64,000 nucleotides of DNA from assembly GCA_963790585.1 (NCBI GenBank), contig CAWBOY010000006.1, positions 248,001 through 312,000 on the forward strand, read 5' to 3'. The notes below the pieces were generated by a model that saw nothing but the letters and a program-made list of their open reading frames with translations, ran no database searches and was not told the origin of the DNA. Shown piece by piece: positions 55,179-64,000 of this stretch. The first letter of the stretch is position 1. Each line of letters starts with the position of its first letter. This DNA is from CAWBOY01 sp963790585 (GTDB lineage Bacteria; Planctomycetota; Planctomycetia; Gemmatales; Gemmataceae). A program made the translations under genes and the position numbers.

Positions 55179-56114
55179 TCAGTTAATAACCTTCACCGAC
55201 TGCACTTTATACTCAGGCTTCGAGCGCGAATTGTCAGGGTCAACTAGTTGGCCCTCGACGCGCACCCATTGGCCGTGGCTGAACTTCGACGTGTCGCCGA
55301 TGTCAGTCAACGTGACGCTGCCGCCGAATCGGTCCTCTTCATCCAAGGGGCAGAAACGAACGCACCATGTCCCCTCTTGCCGGCCTGGTTCAAGCGTTCC
55401 TACCAAATACGAATAATCGCGCGAACGATCGAACAACGTTTTCGGTAGCAAACCCGGCTCGCTATAGCTGACTCGTTGCGTCTCCGTGGCGGGCTCAGCG
55501 GAACTCGTTCGATCGGAACCTGACACGGCTCTAATGCCTGAGGACGTTTTCCAGCCCTGGCTCTCCGCTGTCTTGTCTGTGATCGGCGTCGGCGCGGGAA
55601 CCAGCGGACGAACCGAATTCGTGCTTATCGTCGGCATGGGCAGTACCACCGACGGTGTCGGCGCCTTCGGCGGGACACTCATTTCCGAAGGCAGTGCTTG
55701 CCGAACGGTGCCCATTTGGGAAGGAGAAATCATCAGTTCGGGCGGAACGGAGTCCTGCACAGTCATCGATTGCGACGGATCAGTCACGATGTTCGTTGGC
55801 ATCGACCCGATCGACATCCCCTCTTGCGGCATCACCATTTGCGGTTCGATATGGCCTCCGTGCGCCATCGAAGAGCCGCAACTTGTGCATCCCGTGTTGG
55901 GATGAATCGGACTGTAATCGTGCGGGCTGGTGTTCACAACAATCGATGGGGTGGCGCAACCGCAGCCTGAGCCGCCGTGAAACGCAGTGTATTCGTGGCT
56001 GGAATGCGACGAGCAACAACTCGAACTCGATTTCGTGAACACACTACAACCGGTAGTCATCGATGCCGCCAATGCGGCGGAACTGAACCAAACGAACAAG
56101 CGTCCGTGTCGCAT
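55179..56114 (-). CDS. Cys-rich lipoprotein with C-terminal OB-like domain
   Basis: A signal peptide (MRHGRLFVWFSSAALAASMTTGC) ends in a lipobox with Cys-23. A Ser/Cys/His-rich stretch follows (SSSSCCSSHSSHEY ... GGSGCGCATPS ... NTGCTSCGSSMAHGGH), then a Pro/Thr-rich linker (about residues 90-215), and a C-terminal beta-barrel-like domain (YSYLVGTLEPGRQEGTWCVRFCPLDEEDRFGGSVTLTD ... QWVRVEGQLVD). It may be envelope-anchored, with disulfide or metal binding at the N-terminus. No family is recognised. The upstream 56115-56390 has no gene. Confidence 0.6.
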   Translation of the reverse strand: MRHGRLFVWFSSAALAASMTTGCSVFTKSSSSCCSSHSSHEYTAFHGGSGCGCATPSIVVNTSPHDYSPIHPNTGCTSCGSSMAHGGHIEPQMVMPQEGMSIGSMPTNIVTDPSQSMTVQDSVPPELMISPSQMGTVRQALPSEMSVPPKAPTPSVVLPMPTISTNSVRPLVPAPTPITDKTAESQGWKTSSGIRAVSGSDRTSSAEPATETQRVSYSEPGLLPKTLFDRSRDYSYLVGTLEPGRQEGTWCVRFCPLDEEDRFGGSVTLTDIGDTSKFSHGQWVRVEGQLVDPDNSRSKPEYKVQSVKVIN

Positions 56115-56390
56115 TTCATCCTCCGTGATGTTGTGCCCGCCGGCGTTCCTGCCGTGCGGAATCGTGGTGTCGCGCTCGGAGATCCTGGGAATCGATTCTT
56201 CGAAGACTTCCCAGGGCCTGTGGAAGGTATCGATCCAGACTCGGTCCGTTCTTGTGGCTGATATAGAGCATCGCCGGAAATGGTGTTGGACAGTAGGACC
56301 GCTGGTGACGAACGTGCGGAATGCGACACGTCTACAAGGTAAGAGTCGCGGCTTGTCCCCTTGAGTGCTCGTTGATCACCTATAATCACG

Positions 56391-58196
56391 GTGTTCAACG
56401 GATCGATAACCGGCGCGGAGTTATTCGTGGGGTCTCACGTTATCAAGAGATGGTCGCTTCTGCCTCACGATCGCGACCTGGTCGCAAGTCTGGCGGACCA
56501 ACTGCGTGTTTCCGCCATTGTCGCTCAGCTTCTTCTCAATCGCGGTATTTCGGATGCAACAGTGGCACGACGATTTCTCGACGCGCCTCTGACGGGGCTT
56601 CATGGCCCGGAACTGCTGCCGGGCGTGACGGCTGCGGCCGATCTGCTTTTTGACGCTGTCGAAAAAGGCCGCAAAATCTGCGTATATGGCGATTACGATG
56701 CAGACGGTGTAACCGGCACAGCCATCCTGCTTCAATGCCTCCGCTTGCTCGGGGCCGACAAGACCGACATTCATGTTCCTCATCGCCTGGAAGAAGGCTA
56801 CGGCCTAAATGTCGAAGCGCTCCGCAAGATCGCTGATTCGGGCGCTGCGATCGTCGTCACGGTCGATTGCGGCATCGCCAGTCTTACCGAAGCCGAGGAG
56901 GCACGTCGTCTCGGGTTGAGTCTCATCGTCACCGACCATCATGAATTCAAGCCCCAATTGCCGGACGCGGCAGTGCTGGTTCATCCGCGCCTGCCGGGCT
57001 CGTCGTATCCTTTCGGTCATTTGTCGGGTGCCGCCGTCGCCTTGAAGTTGGCCTGGGCTCTGGCCCAACGGGCCAGCGGCGGGCCGAAATGCTTGCCACG
57101 TTTCCGCGAGTTCCTCCTTGATGCGGTCGCGCTCGCCGCTATCGGCGTCGTCGCCGATGTAGTTCCGTTACACGATGAGAATCGGATTCTCGTCAAACAT
57201 GGTTTGAACCGACTCAAACAACAGCCGCCGATCGGCCTCAAAGCGCTTTTCGAGAGTGCCGCCATCACCATCGGCAACGAAATACGATCCTCGGACATCG
57301 GTTACAAAATCGGGCCGCGCTTGAACGCCGCTGGACGTCTGGGTTGTGCCCGGCTCGTCGTCGATCTGCTCACGACGAATCGAAAAGAGCAGGCGATTGA
57401 CCTGGCGCGCTACCTGGAAGAGCAGAACGCCGCTCGTCAGAAACTGGAGCGAAGCCTGGTAACCGAAGTGAGGGAAGTCATCGATGCCCAGAGCTATGGC
57501 ACGCAGCCAGCGATTGTCGTAGCCGGGGCGAACTGGCATGGAGGCGTTATAGGCATCGTCGCGGGTCGCATCGCGGAGCAATACTCGCGCCCTTCGCTTG
57601 TGATCGCGCTGCCGAACGGCGACGTTACGCATGCTGTTGGCTCCGGACGATCGGTCGCTGGCTTCCCCTTGCATCTCGCTCTCGATTCGTGCGCCGATAT
57701 TCTCATCGGTCACGGCGGCCATGCGGCGGCGGCGGGATTACGGATATTGCCGGAACGGATAGACGCCTTCCGTGAGCGCTTTTGCGCCTACGCTGCCGCC
57801 CACTTCCCTGGCGGGCCGCCGGATCCGCGGCTCGTTATCGATGCCGAAGTGCCGCTCAGCGCCTTGACGCTCGACTTGCTCGATGACCTGGATCGATTGG
57901 AGCCTTATGGTGCGGGTAACACGGAACCAGTTTTCTTGGCTGCGGGCTTAAAGGTACTCGGCGAGCCGCGGAAAATCGGCCAAGGTCAGCGGACACTCAG
58001 TTTTCGCATTCAGCAAAATGGCGTCACAATGAAGGCCGTCGGCTTCGGCATGGCTGACCGGGCCGAGGAACTCATGTCGCACGGCGGAGCTTGCTGCCTG
58101 GCATTTGCCGTGAAGAAAAACGTATGGCAAGGGCGCACGAGTGTTGATCTTATCCTCAAGGATTTCCAGGCCGGCGCTGAAGCGAAGCTCGACTGA
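56391..58196 (+). CDS. recJ: Single-stranded-DNA-specific exonuclease RecJ
   Basis: 5'-3' ssDNA exonuclease of recombination and repair. DHH motifs: KICVYGDYDADGVTGTAIL, IVVTVDCGIASLTEA, SLIVTDHHEFKPQLPDA (DHH) and HPRLPGSSYPFGHLSGAAVALKLA; the DHHA1 region HGGVIGIVAGRIAEQYSRPSLVI and GHGGHAAAAG, then an OB-fold. Starts with GTG at 56391; a second GTG at 56427 is possible. About 600 residues. It is the first of the plus-strand set to 62.5 kb. Confidence 0.93.
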   Translation: MFNGSITGAELFVGSHVIKRWSLLPHDRDLVASLADQLRVSAIVAQLLLNRGISDATVARRFLDAPLTGLHGPELLPGVTAAADLLFDAVEKGRKICVYGDYDADGVTGTAILLQCLRLLGADKTDIHVPHRLEEGYGLNVEALRKIADSGAAIVVTVDCGIASLTEAEEARRLGLSLIVTDHHEFKPQLPDAAVLVHPRLPGSSYPFGHLSGAAVALKLAWALAQRASGGPKCLPRFREFLLDAVALAAIGVVADVVPLHDENRILVKHGLNRLKQQPPIGLKALFESAAITIGNEIRSSDIGYKIGPRLNAAGRLGCARLVVDLLTTNRKEQAIDLARYLEEQNAARQKLERSLVTEVREVIDAQSYGTQPAIVVAGANWHGGVIGIVAGRIAEQYSRPSLVIALPNGDVTHAVGSGRSVAGFPLHLALDSCADILIGHGGHAAAAGLRILPERIDAFRERFCAYAAAHFPGGPPDPRLVIDAEVPLSALTLDLLDDLDRLEPYGAGNTEPVFLAAGLKVLGEPRKIGQGQRTLSFRIQQNGVTMKAVGFGMADRAEELMSHGGACCLAFAVKKNVWQGRTSVDLILKDFQAGAEAKLD

Positions 58197-58234
58197 TCGG
58201 TAGACGCGGAAAACCAAACTCTGGAGAATTAACC

Positions 58235-59554
58235 GTGGCTATGATGGCTCTGTTCTTTGTTGCCCTAAGCGCCGTTCTCTTCGATGACAACGCGCCGGCG
58301 CTTCGCGTCAAGGCGGCGAAAGCATTCGTGGACGATCTCGTGAAAGAGGACTACGAGTCCGCCTCACGCGACTTCGATAAGACCATGAAAGAAAAAGCAT
58401 CGCCCGACAAGCTTAAAACGATTTGGCAGCAGATCATAACGCAACTTGGACCTGTGAAAAAACAGCTCGCGACGCGTACCGAAAAACTGATGGACTATGA
58501 TATTGTCTTTGTCACTTGTGAGTTTGAAAAGGCAAAACTAGATATTCGCGTGAACTACGACAAAGAGGGAAAACTCGCTGGATTCTCGATCGTAACGCCC
58601 AAGGGTTCCTATGAATTCAAGCCGCCATCTTATGCCAAGCGCGACAGTTTCGTGGAGCGTCCCGTAACCGTCGGCCAAGGCGAATGGGCCCTACCGGGCA
58701 CTTTGAGTGTTCCCAAAGGAGATGGACCGTTCCCCGGCGTTGTTCTCGTACATGGCTCCGGCCCCAACGATCGCGACGAGACAATTGGGCCCAATAAGGC
58801 ACTTCGCGACCTTGCCTGGGGCCTAGCGTCGCAAGGCGTGGCCGTGCTCCGTTATGAAAAGAGAACGAAGGAGCACGGCTCCAAAACGATCAAAGTTAAG
58901 GACACATTTACTGTCAAAGAGGAGACGGTCGACGACGCTATCAGCGCGGCCGCAGTGCTACGCAAAGAAAAGGGCGTCGATCCAAAACGCGTTTTTGTCA
59001 TCGGCCACAGCCTTGGGGCCATGATGGCCCCGGATAGGCGAACTCGATCCGGATCTAGCCGGGATCGTCCTCATGGCCGCGCCTTTCTCGAAAATTGGAG
59101 GATGTTATTATAGATCAGTTCAATTACATTTATTCTTTGAAGGGCGGCGCTATCTGATAAAGACAAAGAGGATCTTGAGAAGGTTAATAAACAGGCCGCA
59201 CGGCTCAAAGATCCCAAGCTTTCCAAAGATACCCCCGATGAGGAGCTCCCCCTCGGTGCGCCGGCCGTGTACTGGATGTCGCTGCGCGATTTCGATCAGG
59301 TTGGAACGGCGCGAACCTACAAGAAGCCAATGTTAATCCTGCAGGGAGAGCGGGATTATCAGGTGACAACCGAGGATTTCGCCGGTTGGAAAAAGGCGTT
59401 GGCTGGCCGGCCGAATGTGACATTGAGGAGCTATCCGAAGCTCAATCATCTATTCATGGAGGGCGAAGGGAAGGCCAAGCCAGCCGAGTATGAAAAACCC
59501 GGCCACGTCGCAGAAGAAGTTATCAACGATCTCGCGAATTGGATTAAGAAATGA
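58235..59554 (+). CDS. Alpha/beta hydrolase with DUF3887-like N-terminal domain (frameshifted)
   Basis: N-terminal region AKAFVDDLVKEDYESASRDFDKTMKEKASPDKLKTIWQQI resembles the DUF3887 helper domain, then the hydrolase: GVVLVHGSGPNDRDETIGPNKALRDLAWGLASQGVAVLRYEKRT and VFVIGHSLGAMMAP with nucleophile Ser. Frame slips near 59031, 59084 and 59155 must be undone to reach PMLILQGERDYQVTTEDFAGW (acid Asp) and SYPKLNHLFMEG (catalytic His). The catalytic triad is therefore complete in the restored protein of about 440 residues. A secreted or cytoplasmic peptidase/esterase is possible; the N-terminus is hydrophobic. Confidence 0.8.
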
Positions 59555-59569
59555 TTGCTAATAGAGATT

Positions 59570-59732
59570 ACCGAGCCTGAAGCGTGAGCGAAGGAGATTA
59601 TGGTAGGTGCGGCATCTTGTCGCGTAGTTTGACTTACCTTGTCTGATTGTGCGTCTACCTCAGACGAACGACAATAACGCGGCAAGATGCCGTGTCTACC
59701 ATGCTGCTCTTCGCTTACGCCTCAGGCTCGGT
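59570..59732. repeat. Nested palindromes, 'GAGCCTGAAGCG' family
   Basis: Outer arms accgagcctgaagcgtgagcg (59570 on) and cgcttacgcctcaggctcggt (to 59732) enclose a second inverted pair (atggtaggtgcggcatcttg / caagatgccgtgtctaccat). It lies between convergent hydrolase and NIPSNAP genes. The nested structure suggests one palindrome inserted in another. Confidence 0.8.
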
Positions 59733-59745
59733 GATTACGTGTCAT

Positions 59746-60186
59746 TCACTTCATCGCCGAATAATCGGTCGCCTTCATATAAGTCGACTCTACCTTGTCG
59801 ACCAGGGCGCCGTCCTTTTCCGACGCTTCCCGGGCTTTTTTCCATTCTGGGTCGTCGCGGAACGCGGCCCAACTCTTGTCGGCAGCTTCTTTGCTGGGAT
59901 ATGCCAGCACATAAATCAGCTTCGTCTCGGCGCCCTTTTCGTCGGTCGGGCTCCAAAAGGCGATCGTGGTCATGCCGTGTTTCTCGAACAGCTTGCAGGT
60001 GTGATCGCGAAAGCGCGCATGCAGGGCCTTCATCTTACCTGGCTTCGCGTAATAGGTGCGTAGCTCAAATACTCGCATCTTGTCTCCTTTACCATCCTTC
60101 TCGTCGTTGCTTGCGGAGGCATGGACTGCCAAGCTGACGAGGGCCAAGGAAATCAGCATAAGGCCTGACAGCAAGAGTTTTTTCAT
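59746..60186 (-). CDS. Secreted NIPSNAP family protein
   Basis: A signal peptide (MKKLLLSGLMLISLALVSLAVHAS) is followed by one NIPSNAP/ferredoxin-like domain: MRVFELRTYYAKPGKMKALHARFRDHTCKLFEKHGMTTIAFWSPTDE and LIYVLAYPSKEAADKSWAAFRDDPEWKKAREASE. At 146 residues it is a typical planctomycete version. Its function is unknown; the fold often forms dimers. It stands alone between convergent and divergent neighbours. Confidence 0.85.
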   Translation of the reverse strand: MKKLLLSGLMLISLALVSLAVHASASNDEKDGKGDKMRVFELRTYYAKPGKMKALHARFRDHTCKLFEKHGMTTIAFWSPTDEKGAETKLIYVLAYPSKEAADKSWAAFRDDPEWKKAREASEKDGALVDKVESTYMKATDYSAMK

Positions 60187-60372
60187 CGGTTTTTCCTCAA
60201 AACTAGGGGTGAGTGCAACGCCGAGACCGTCGGCAATCTGAGGCCATCCTATGGTTCGCCTGCCCCGGGTCCAAGCCGCCTTGTTCGATAGTGGCGAGAT
60301 ATGCTACAAAACGGTCCCGCATGATTGGCTCCCAGCACGCTCGTTCACCAGGCCGCGAGTTGTCCCACGACC

Positions 60373-62487
60373 ATGAAGAATTTCCTGCGAGCGCTACGGC
60401 ACGCCATTCCCTACCGTAACCGGCTCATCTTTTCGGTGATCTGCGCGGTATTTGCCGCGGTATTGTGGGGCCTCAACTTTACTTGCATTTATCCGGTCTT
60501 AAAACTCCTTCAGACGGGCCAAAGCCCGCATCAATGGGTGGACGGCGCGGTCCAGGACCTCGAAAAAGAGGTCATCAAACACGAAAAAGAAGTCGCGCGG
60601 CTATCGGACGAGCGCGCGCGAATTTTTCAAAAACGGCCACAAAACAATATCACGCAGCAAACCATTCGAGACCTTGATTTCGAGCTACTCAAACAAGAAA
60701 CAAGTCTCCGCAGCAATCAGGCGTGGCTCTATTGGTATCAGATCGCTCGTAAATATATTCATGATTATGCTCCCGTGGATTGTTTCGAGACGCTCGCCTG
60801 GGTGCTCGGACTGGTCGTTTTTGGAATTGCCGTCAAATGCTTTTTCGAGTTTTGCCAGGAAGCACTCGTTGGCAGCGTTGTGAACTTATCTCTCTTTGAT
60901 CTGCGCAATCGGTTCTATCGCAATGCCATTCACTTGGACGTCGATCAGTTCGGCGATCACGGGTCGAGCGAACTGATGGCCCGCTTCACCAACGACATGG
61001 AGTCGCTCGGCAACGGCTTGAGGACGTTATTTGGAAAAGTCGTCGCGGAGCCGTTGCGCGTCGTCGTCTGCGTCCTGCTCGCTTGCTGGATTAGCTGGCA
61101 GCTTACGTTGATGTTCTTGATACTCGTGCCCGTCGCCGCCCTGATTCTCAGCAAAATCGCACGCATCATGAAGCATGCCACGCGGCGATTGCTGGAACGA
61201 ATGTCGAGTATTTACAAGATCTTGCAAGAGTCCTTTCAGGGCATTCGTGTCGTCAAGGCATTTACGATGGAGCCTTACGAGCGGCGTCGCTTCTATGAGG
61301 CGACGAAAGACTACTATCATAAGTCAATGAAAGTCGTATTTATCGATGCCCTTGCCGATCCGATCATCGAATTGCTCGGCGTCATGGCTGTGGCGGCGGC
61401 GCTGCTCGCAGGGTCGTACCTGGTCCTGCATAAAGAAACCCATTTGTTCACGATCCGGCTGACGAGCGCTCCGTTGGAGCCCGAGGCGTTATTACAGCTT
61501 TACATCCTGTTGGCCGCTATCGCCGATCCGGTGCGAAAGTTGTCGAGCGTATTCAATCGGCTCCAATCCGCGTGCGCGGCTTCCGATCGCATCTTTGCTT
61601 TCGTCGATCGTCAGCCGCGCGTACGTGGCAATAGTGAAGGACCACGGCTGGCCAAAGCCCAGCACGCCGAAACTCACATTGGGTCCGTGCTGGAATCGGC
61701 CAAGTCGAATGCAATTATGATGGCCCCGATCGAAACGGTGATCGAACCGGCCCCTTACATCGAATTTCGCGATGTCTGTTTTTCCTATCAGCCGGGTTCG
61801 GACATCCTTACGAATATCAATTTGCAGGTCCGCGCCGGTGAGACGCTGGCTGTAGTCGGGCCAAATGGCTGTGGCAAAACCACCCTAGTCGGCTTGTTGC
61901 CGCGTTTTTACGATCCCGATCATGGCAATGTCCTGGTCGATGGGCTCGATGTGCGGTTCGTCAATTTGCGGAGTCTACGCCGCATTATTGGCGTCGTCAC
62001 GCAACAGTCGACGTTGTTCGACGATACGATCTACAACAATATCGCCTACGGCTGCCGCGGTGCTAAGGCCGAACAGGTCGAAGAGGCCTCGAAGCGCGCG
62101 GAAGCCCATGAATTCATAATCAAGATGCCCCGGGGCTATCAAACGCGACTTAGCGAATCCGGCATCAAACTGTCCGGCGGCCAGGCGCAACGCCTCGCGC
62201 TGGCGCGGGCCATCCTGCGCGATCCGACGATTTTGATTCTCGATGAGTTTACCAGTCAATCCGACACCGCCAGCGAAGAAAAGATCAATCGCGCCATGAA
62301 GGAATTCATGAAGGGGCGAACGACCTTCGTCATCACGCATCGGCTGCATACGTTGGAACTCGCGGATCGGATCGTGGTGATGGACGATGGCCGCATCGTC
62401 GCCGTCGGTACGCACAGCGAATTGATTTCAAATTGCATGGTGTATCAACATCTTTACGACGCCCAGACCCGTCGCAAGGTGGCGTGA
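60373..62487 (+). CDS. ABC exporter (fused permease and ATPase)
   Basis: ATG at 60373 (MKNFLRALRHAIPYRNRLIFSVI). The first membrane helix is followed by a long coiled-coil insertion (DLEKEVIKHEKEVARLSDERARIFQKR), then five more helices, QGIRVVKAFTMEPYERRRF and an ATPase with GPNGCGKTTLVGLLPRFYDP, KLSGGQAQRLALARAILRDPTILILDEFTSQSD and TFVITHRLHTLE. MsbA-like exporters flip lipids or drugs; the substrate is open. Walker B is followed by FTSQSD in place of the usual ATSALD. A GT39 gene follows 32 bases downstream, so the pair may act in lipid or glycan export. Confidence 0.88.
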   Translation: MKNFLRALRHAIPYRNRLIFSVICAVFAAVLWGLNFTCIYPVLKLLQTGQSPHQWVDGAVQDLEKEVIKHEKEVARLSDERARIFQKRPQNNITQQTIRDLDFELLKQETSLRSNQAWLYWYQIARKYIHDYAPVDCFETLAWVLGLVVFGIAVKCFFEFCQEALVGSVVNLSLFDLRNRFYRNAIHLDVDQFGDHGSSELMARFTNDMESLGNGLRTLFGKVVAEPLRVVVCVLLACWISWQLTLMFLILVPVAALILSKIARIMKHATRRLLERMSSIYKILQESFQGIRVVKAFTMEPYERRRFYEATKDYYHKSMKVVFIDALADPIIELLGVMAVAAALLAGSYLVLHKETHLFTIRLTSAPLEPEALLQLYILLAAIADPVRKLSSVFNRLQSACAASDRIFAFVDRQPRVRGNSEGPRLAKAQHAETHIGSVLESAKSNAIMMAPIETVIEPAPYIEFRDVCFSYQPGSDILTNINLQVRAGETLAVVGPNGCGKTTLVGLLPRFYDPDHGNVLVDGLDVRFVNLRSLRRIIGVVTQQSTLFDDTIYNNIAYGCRGAKAEQVEEASKRAEAHEFIIKMPRGYQTRLSESGIKLSGGQAQRLALARAILRDPTILILDEFTSQSDTASEEKINRAMKEFMKGRTTFVITHRLHTLELADRIVVMDDGRIVAVGTHSELISNCMVYQHLYDAQTRRKVA

Positions 62488-62519
62488 AGCCTCAGTAAAT
62501 CAAGCGATCAAACAAACTG

Positions 62520-64000
62520 ATGACCCATTCCGCCTCATCTCTTCTACGCCGTGTCTGTCTAATTCTGATCGCCGTGCCGTCGCTCTATCTTTTGTTCTTT
62601 CATGGCCTGGGGCGACGCGACCTGTGGAGCAGCCACGAAGCGCGGGCGGCGATGGACGCGCAAACGATGTTGGATGATGGCTCGTGGGGGATGCCGCACC
62701 TGTTCGATGGCCGACCGGAACTACAAAAGCCGCCGTTCTTCTATTGGCTGGTGGCCATGTTTGGATGGTTTCGCGGCGGCGTGGACGAGTTAGCCGTTCG
62801 GCTACCGGCGACGCTCAGCGCCGTCGGCACGGTCCTGTTGGTTTGGCGCCTCGGCCGACCCGGGGCCGGCCTCGTTGCCGCCGGAATTCTATCTACCGCG
62901 GTGCATTTCACCTGGCTCGCGCATCGGCCGCATTGATATGCCATTGACGTTGGTTGTCACTCTCGCGGTTGCCTCGTTTTATTGGGCTCGTCAGTCGCAT
63001 CGAGACGAGCCACCGACGTTGAAAGCGTTTGGACATCTCTTAACGGCGTATCTCGCGATTGCGGTCGCCGTCCTTCTCAAGGGACCGATCGGGTTAGTTC
63101 TTCCGGCCTGCGCTGTTGTTTCCCATCGCGCCGTTGAAGGCGAATTGCCTTTTCCCTCGCCCCTAGGGCGCTGGTTTCGCCTCGTTCATGAAATCGGCCT
63201 ATGGTGGGGCCTGCCTGTGGTTTTGTGTTTGGCTCTTCCCTGGTTCGTCTGGGCAAACATTCATACCGATGGCCAATTCGTGGAGGTGTTTTTCTGGTAT
63301 CACAACTTCCATCGTGGCCTCGGTGGATCGTCGCTACCGGCACATCCCTGGTGGCTTTATTTTCTCTATTTCGGCGGCGACTTCCTACCCTGGACACCGT
63401 TGCTGCTGGGCGCGGTCGTTCTCTGTTGGCGGCGCGGCTATTGGCCGGTCGACGCGGAAGCGCGGCTCGGATTGACGTGGTTCCTGGCAATGTTCACACT
63501 GCTCTCGTGCGCATGCTTCAAGCGCTCCGACTATCTGTTGCCGGCCTATCCCGGTGCGGCGTTGTTTCTCGGGTCTATTGCCTACCGTTGGCTTGAAGAG
63601 GACCGCGGCCTTTTTAGGCGATCCTTAGGTCTGCTGATGCCGACACTGATGCTGGCGGCCGTCGCTTTCTGGTTAAATCGTGTCGATTTCACTCTGCCGC
63701 GCCAGGAGGCCTATCGCGATTATCGGAGGCTTGCCGGCTTGATTCGGCTCCGGGCCCCTCAGCCGACGCCGATCCTACTCTTTCGCACGGAAGCCCATGC
63801 TCTCGCCTTTCGCCTGAGCCGACCCTTGCGTGTGCTCATAGAATGGGAGGAGCTAGCGGAGCATTTGTCTCGCTCGGAAATTTCGTTTGTCGTGACGAAC
63901 CCGGCAAACATCGCTGAAATCGCTCGGCGACTTCCTGACGTGTCGGTGGAAATACTCGGGCGGAATGACGATCAGCCCCACGGCCATGAAAGGCCGCTTG
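62520..64000 (+). CDS. GT39 family glycosyltransferase (ArnT/PMT-like), 3' partial, frameshifted
   Basis: MTHSASSLLRRVCLILIAVPSLYLLFFHGLGRRDLWSSHEARAAMDAQTML is the first helix and catalytic Asp/Glu loop (W-SSHEARAAMDA) of ArnT-type transferases. RPELQKPPFFYWLVAMFGW and ELAVRLPATLSAVGTVLLVWRLGR follow. A frame slip near 62925 leads to LARIGRIDMPLTLVVTLAVASFYW and six or more further helices with KGPIGLVLPA, LALPWFV and FKRSDYLLPAYPG, open to the window end. It transfers a lipid-linked sugar on the periplasmic side. Confidence 0.82.

Overview
The window looks like a chromosomal piece of a planctomycete, probably from the Gemmatales/Isosphaerales side. The evidence is indirect but consistent. 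There is a tetrahydromethanopterin-linked C1 gene pair (fae and an mtdB/mtdC-type dehydrogenase), several DUF1080/NIPSNAP/CxxCH secreted proteins, two ECF sigma factors with membrane partner proteins, two Hanks-type kinases, tandem Uma2 genes, and many intergenic long palindromes in a moderately GC-rich background. No phage, plasmid or CRISPR features are visible.

The centrepiece is a complete diversity-generating retroelement (DGR) at about 18.3-23.5 kb. A plus-strand target gene encodes an N-terminal helical/coiled-coil region, a Ser/Thr kinase domain and a C-terminal formylglycine-generating-enzyme/C-type-lectin-fold domain. Its last 125 coding bases are a variable repeat (VR). Converging on it from the minus strand are a DGR-type reverse transcriptase and an Avd-like accessory gene (ATGA overlap), preceded by a template repeat (TR). 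TR and VR match over 125 bp with 19 differences, and all 19 fall on TR adenines (15 A to G, 4 A to T). The other 99 non-adenine positions are identical. The DGR lies exactly between ruvCA and ruvB, all three of which are on the minus strand, so it may have split a ruvCAB operon.

Layout: 0-2.3 kb partial GH51-like arabinofuranosidase; 2.4-5.9 kb S1/P1 nuclease, purH, cbiX; 6-9 kb membrane kinase and a CxxCH protein; 9.1-10.6 kb mtdC-fae; 10.8-14.6 kb proS, two Uma2 proteins, nicotinamidase; 14.9-17 kb TPR protein and class V aminotransferase; 17-25.4 kb ruvB, DGR, ruvA, ruvC; 25.4-28.5 kb anti-sigma-like protein, ECF sigma, rlmN; 28.6-33.7 kb epimerase, tRNA-Ser, GNAT pair, ADP-ribosylglycohydrolase, tRNA-Pro, DUF2171; 34-40.5 kb PQQ propeller, ppk1, sugar nucleotidyltransferase, IS630 remnant, SulP transporter; 40.6-41 kb tmRNA; 41.5-48.7 kb DUF1003, DUF72, membrane protein, two GT2 enzymes, Rpn-like protein, DUF1080; 48.8-54.9 kb uvrB, ComEA-like, methyltransferase, an STN/CxxCH protein with its ECF sigma cluster; 55-64 kb lipoprotein, recJ, hydrolase, NIPSNAP, ABC exporter, and a GT39 enzyme running off the end.

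A caveat for every reader: at least 18 frameshifts interrupt otherwise well-conserved genes (purH, proS, ruvB, uvrB and others). Most are repaired by one base in a short homopolymer. This points to sequencing or assembly indels, not to mass pseudogenisation. I therefore give full gene spans across the breaks.
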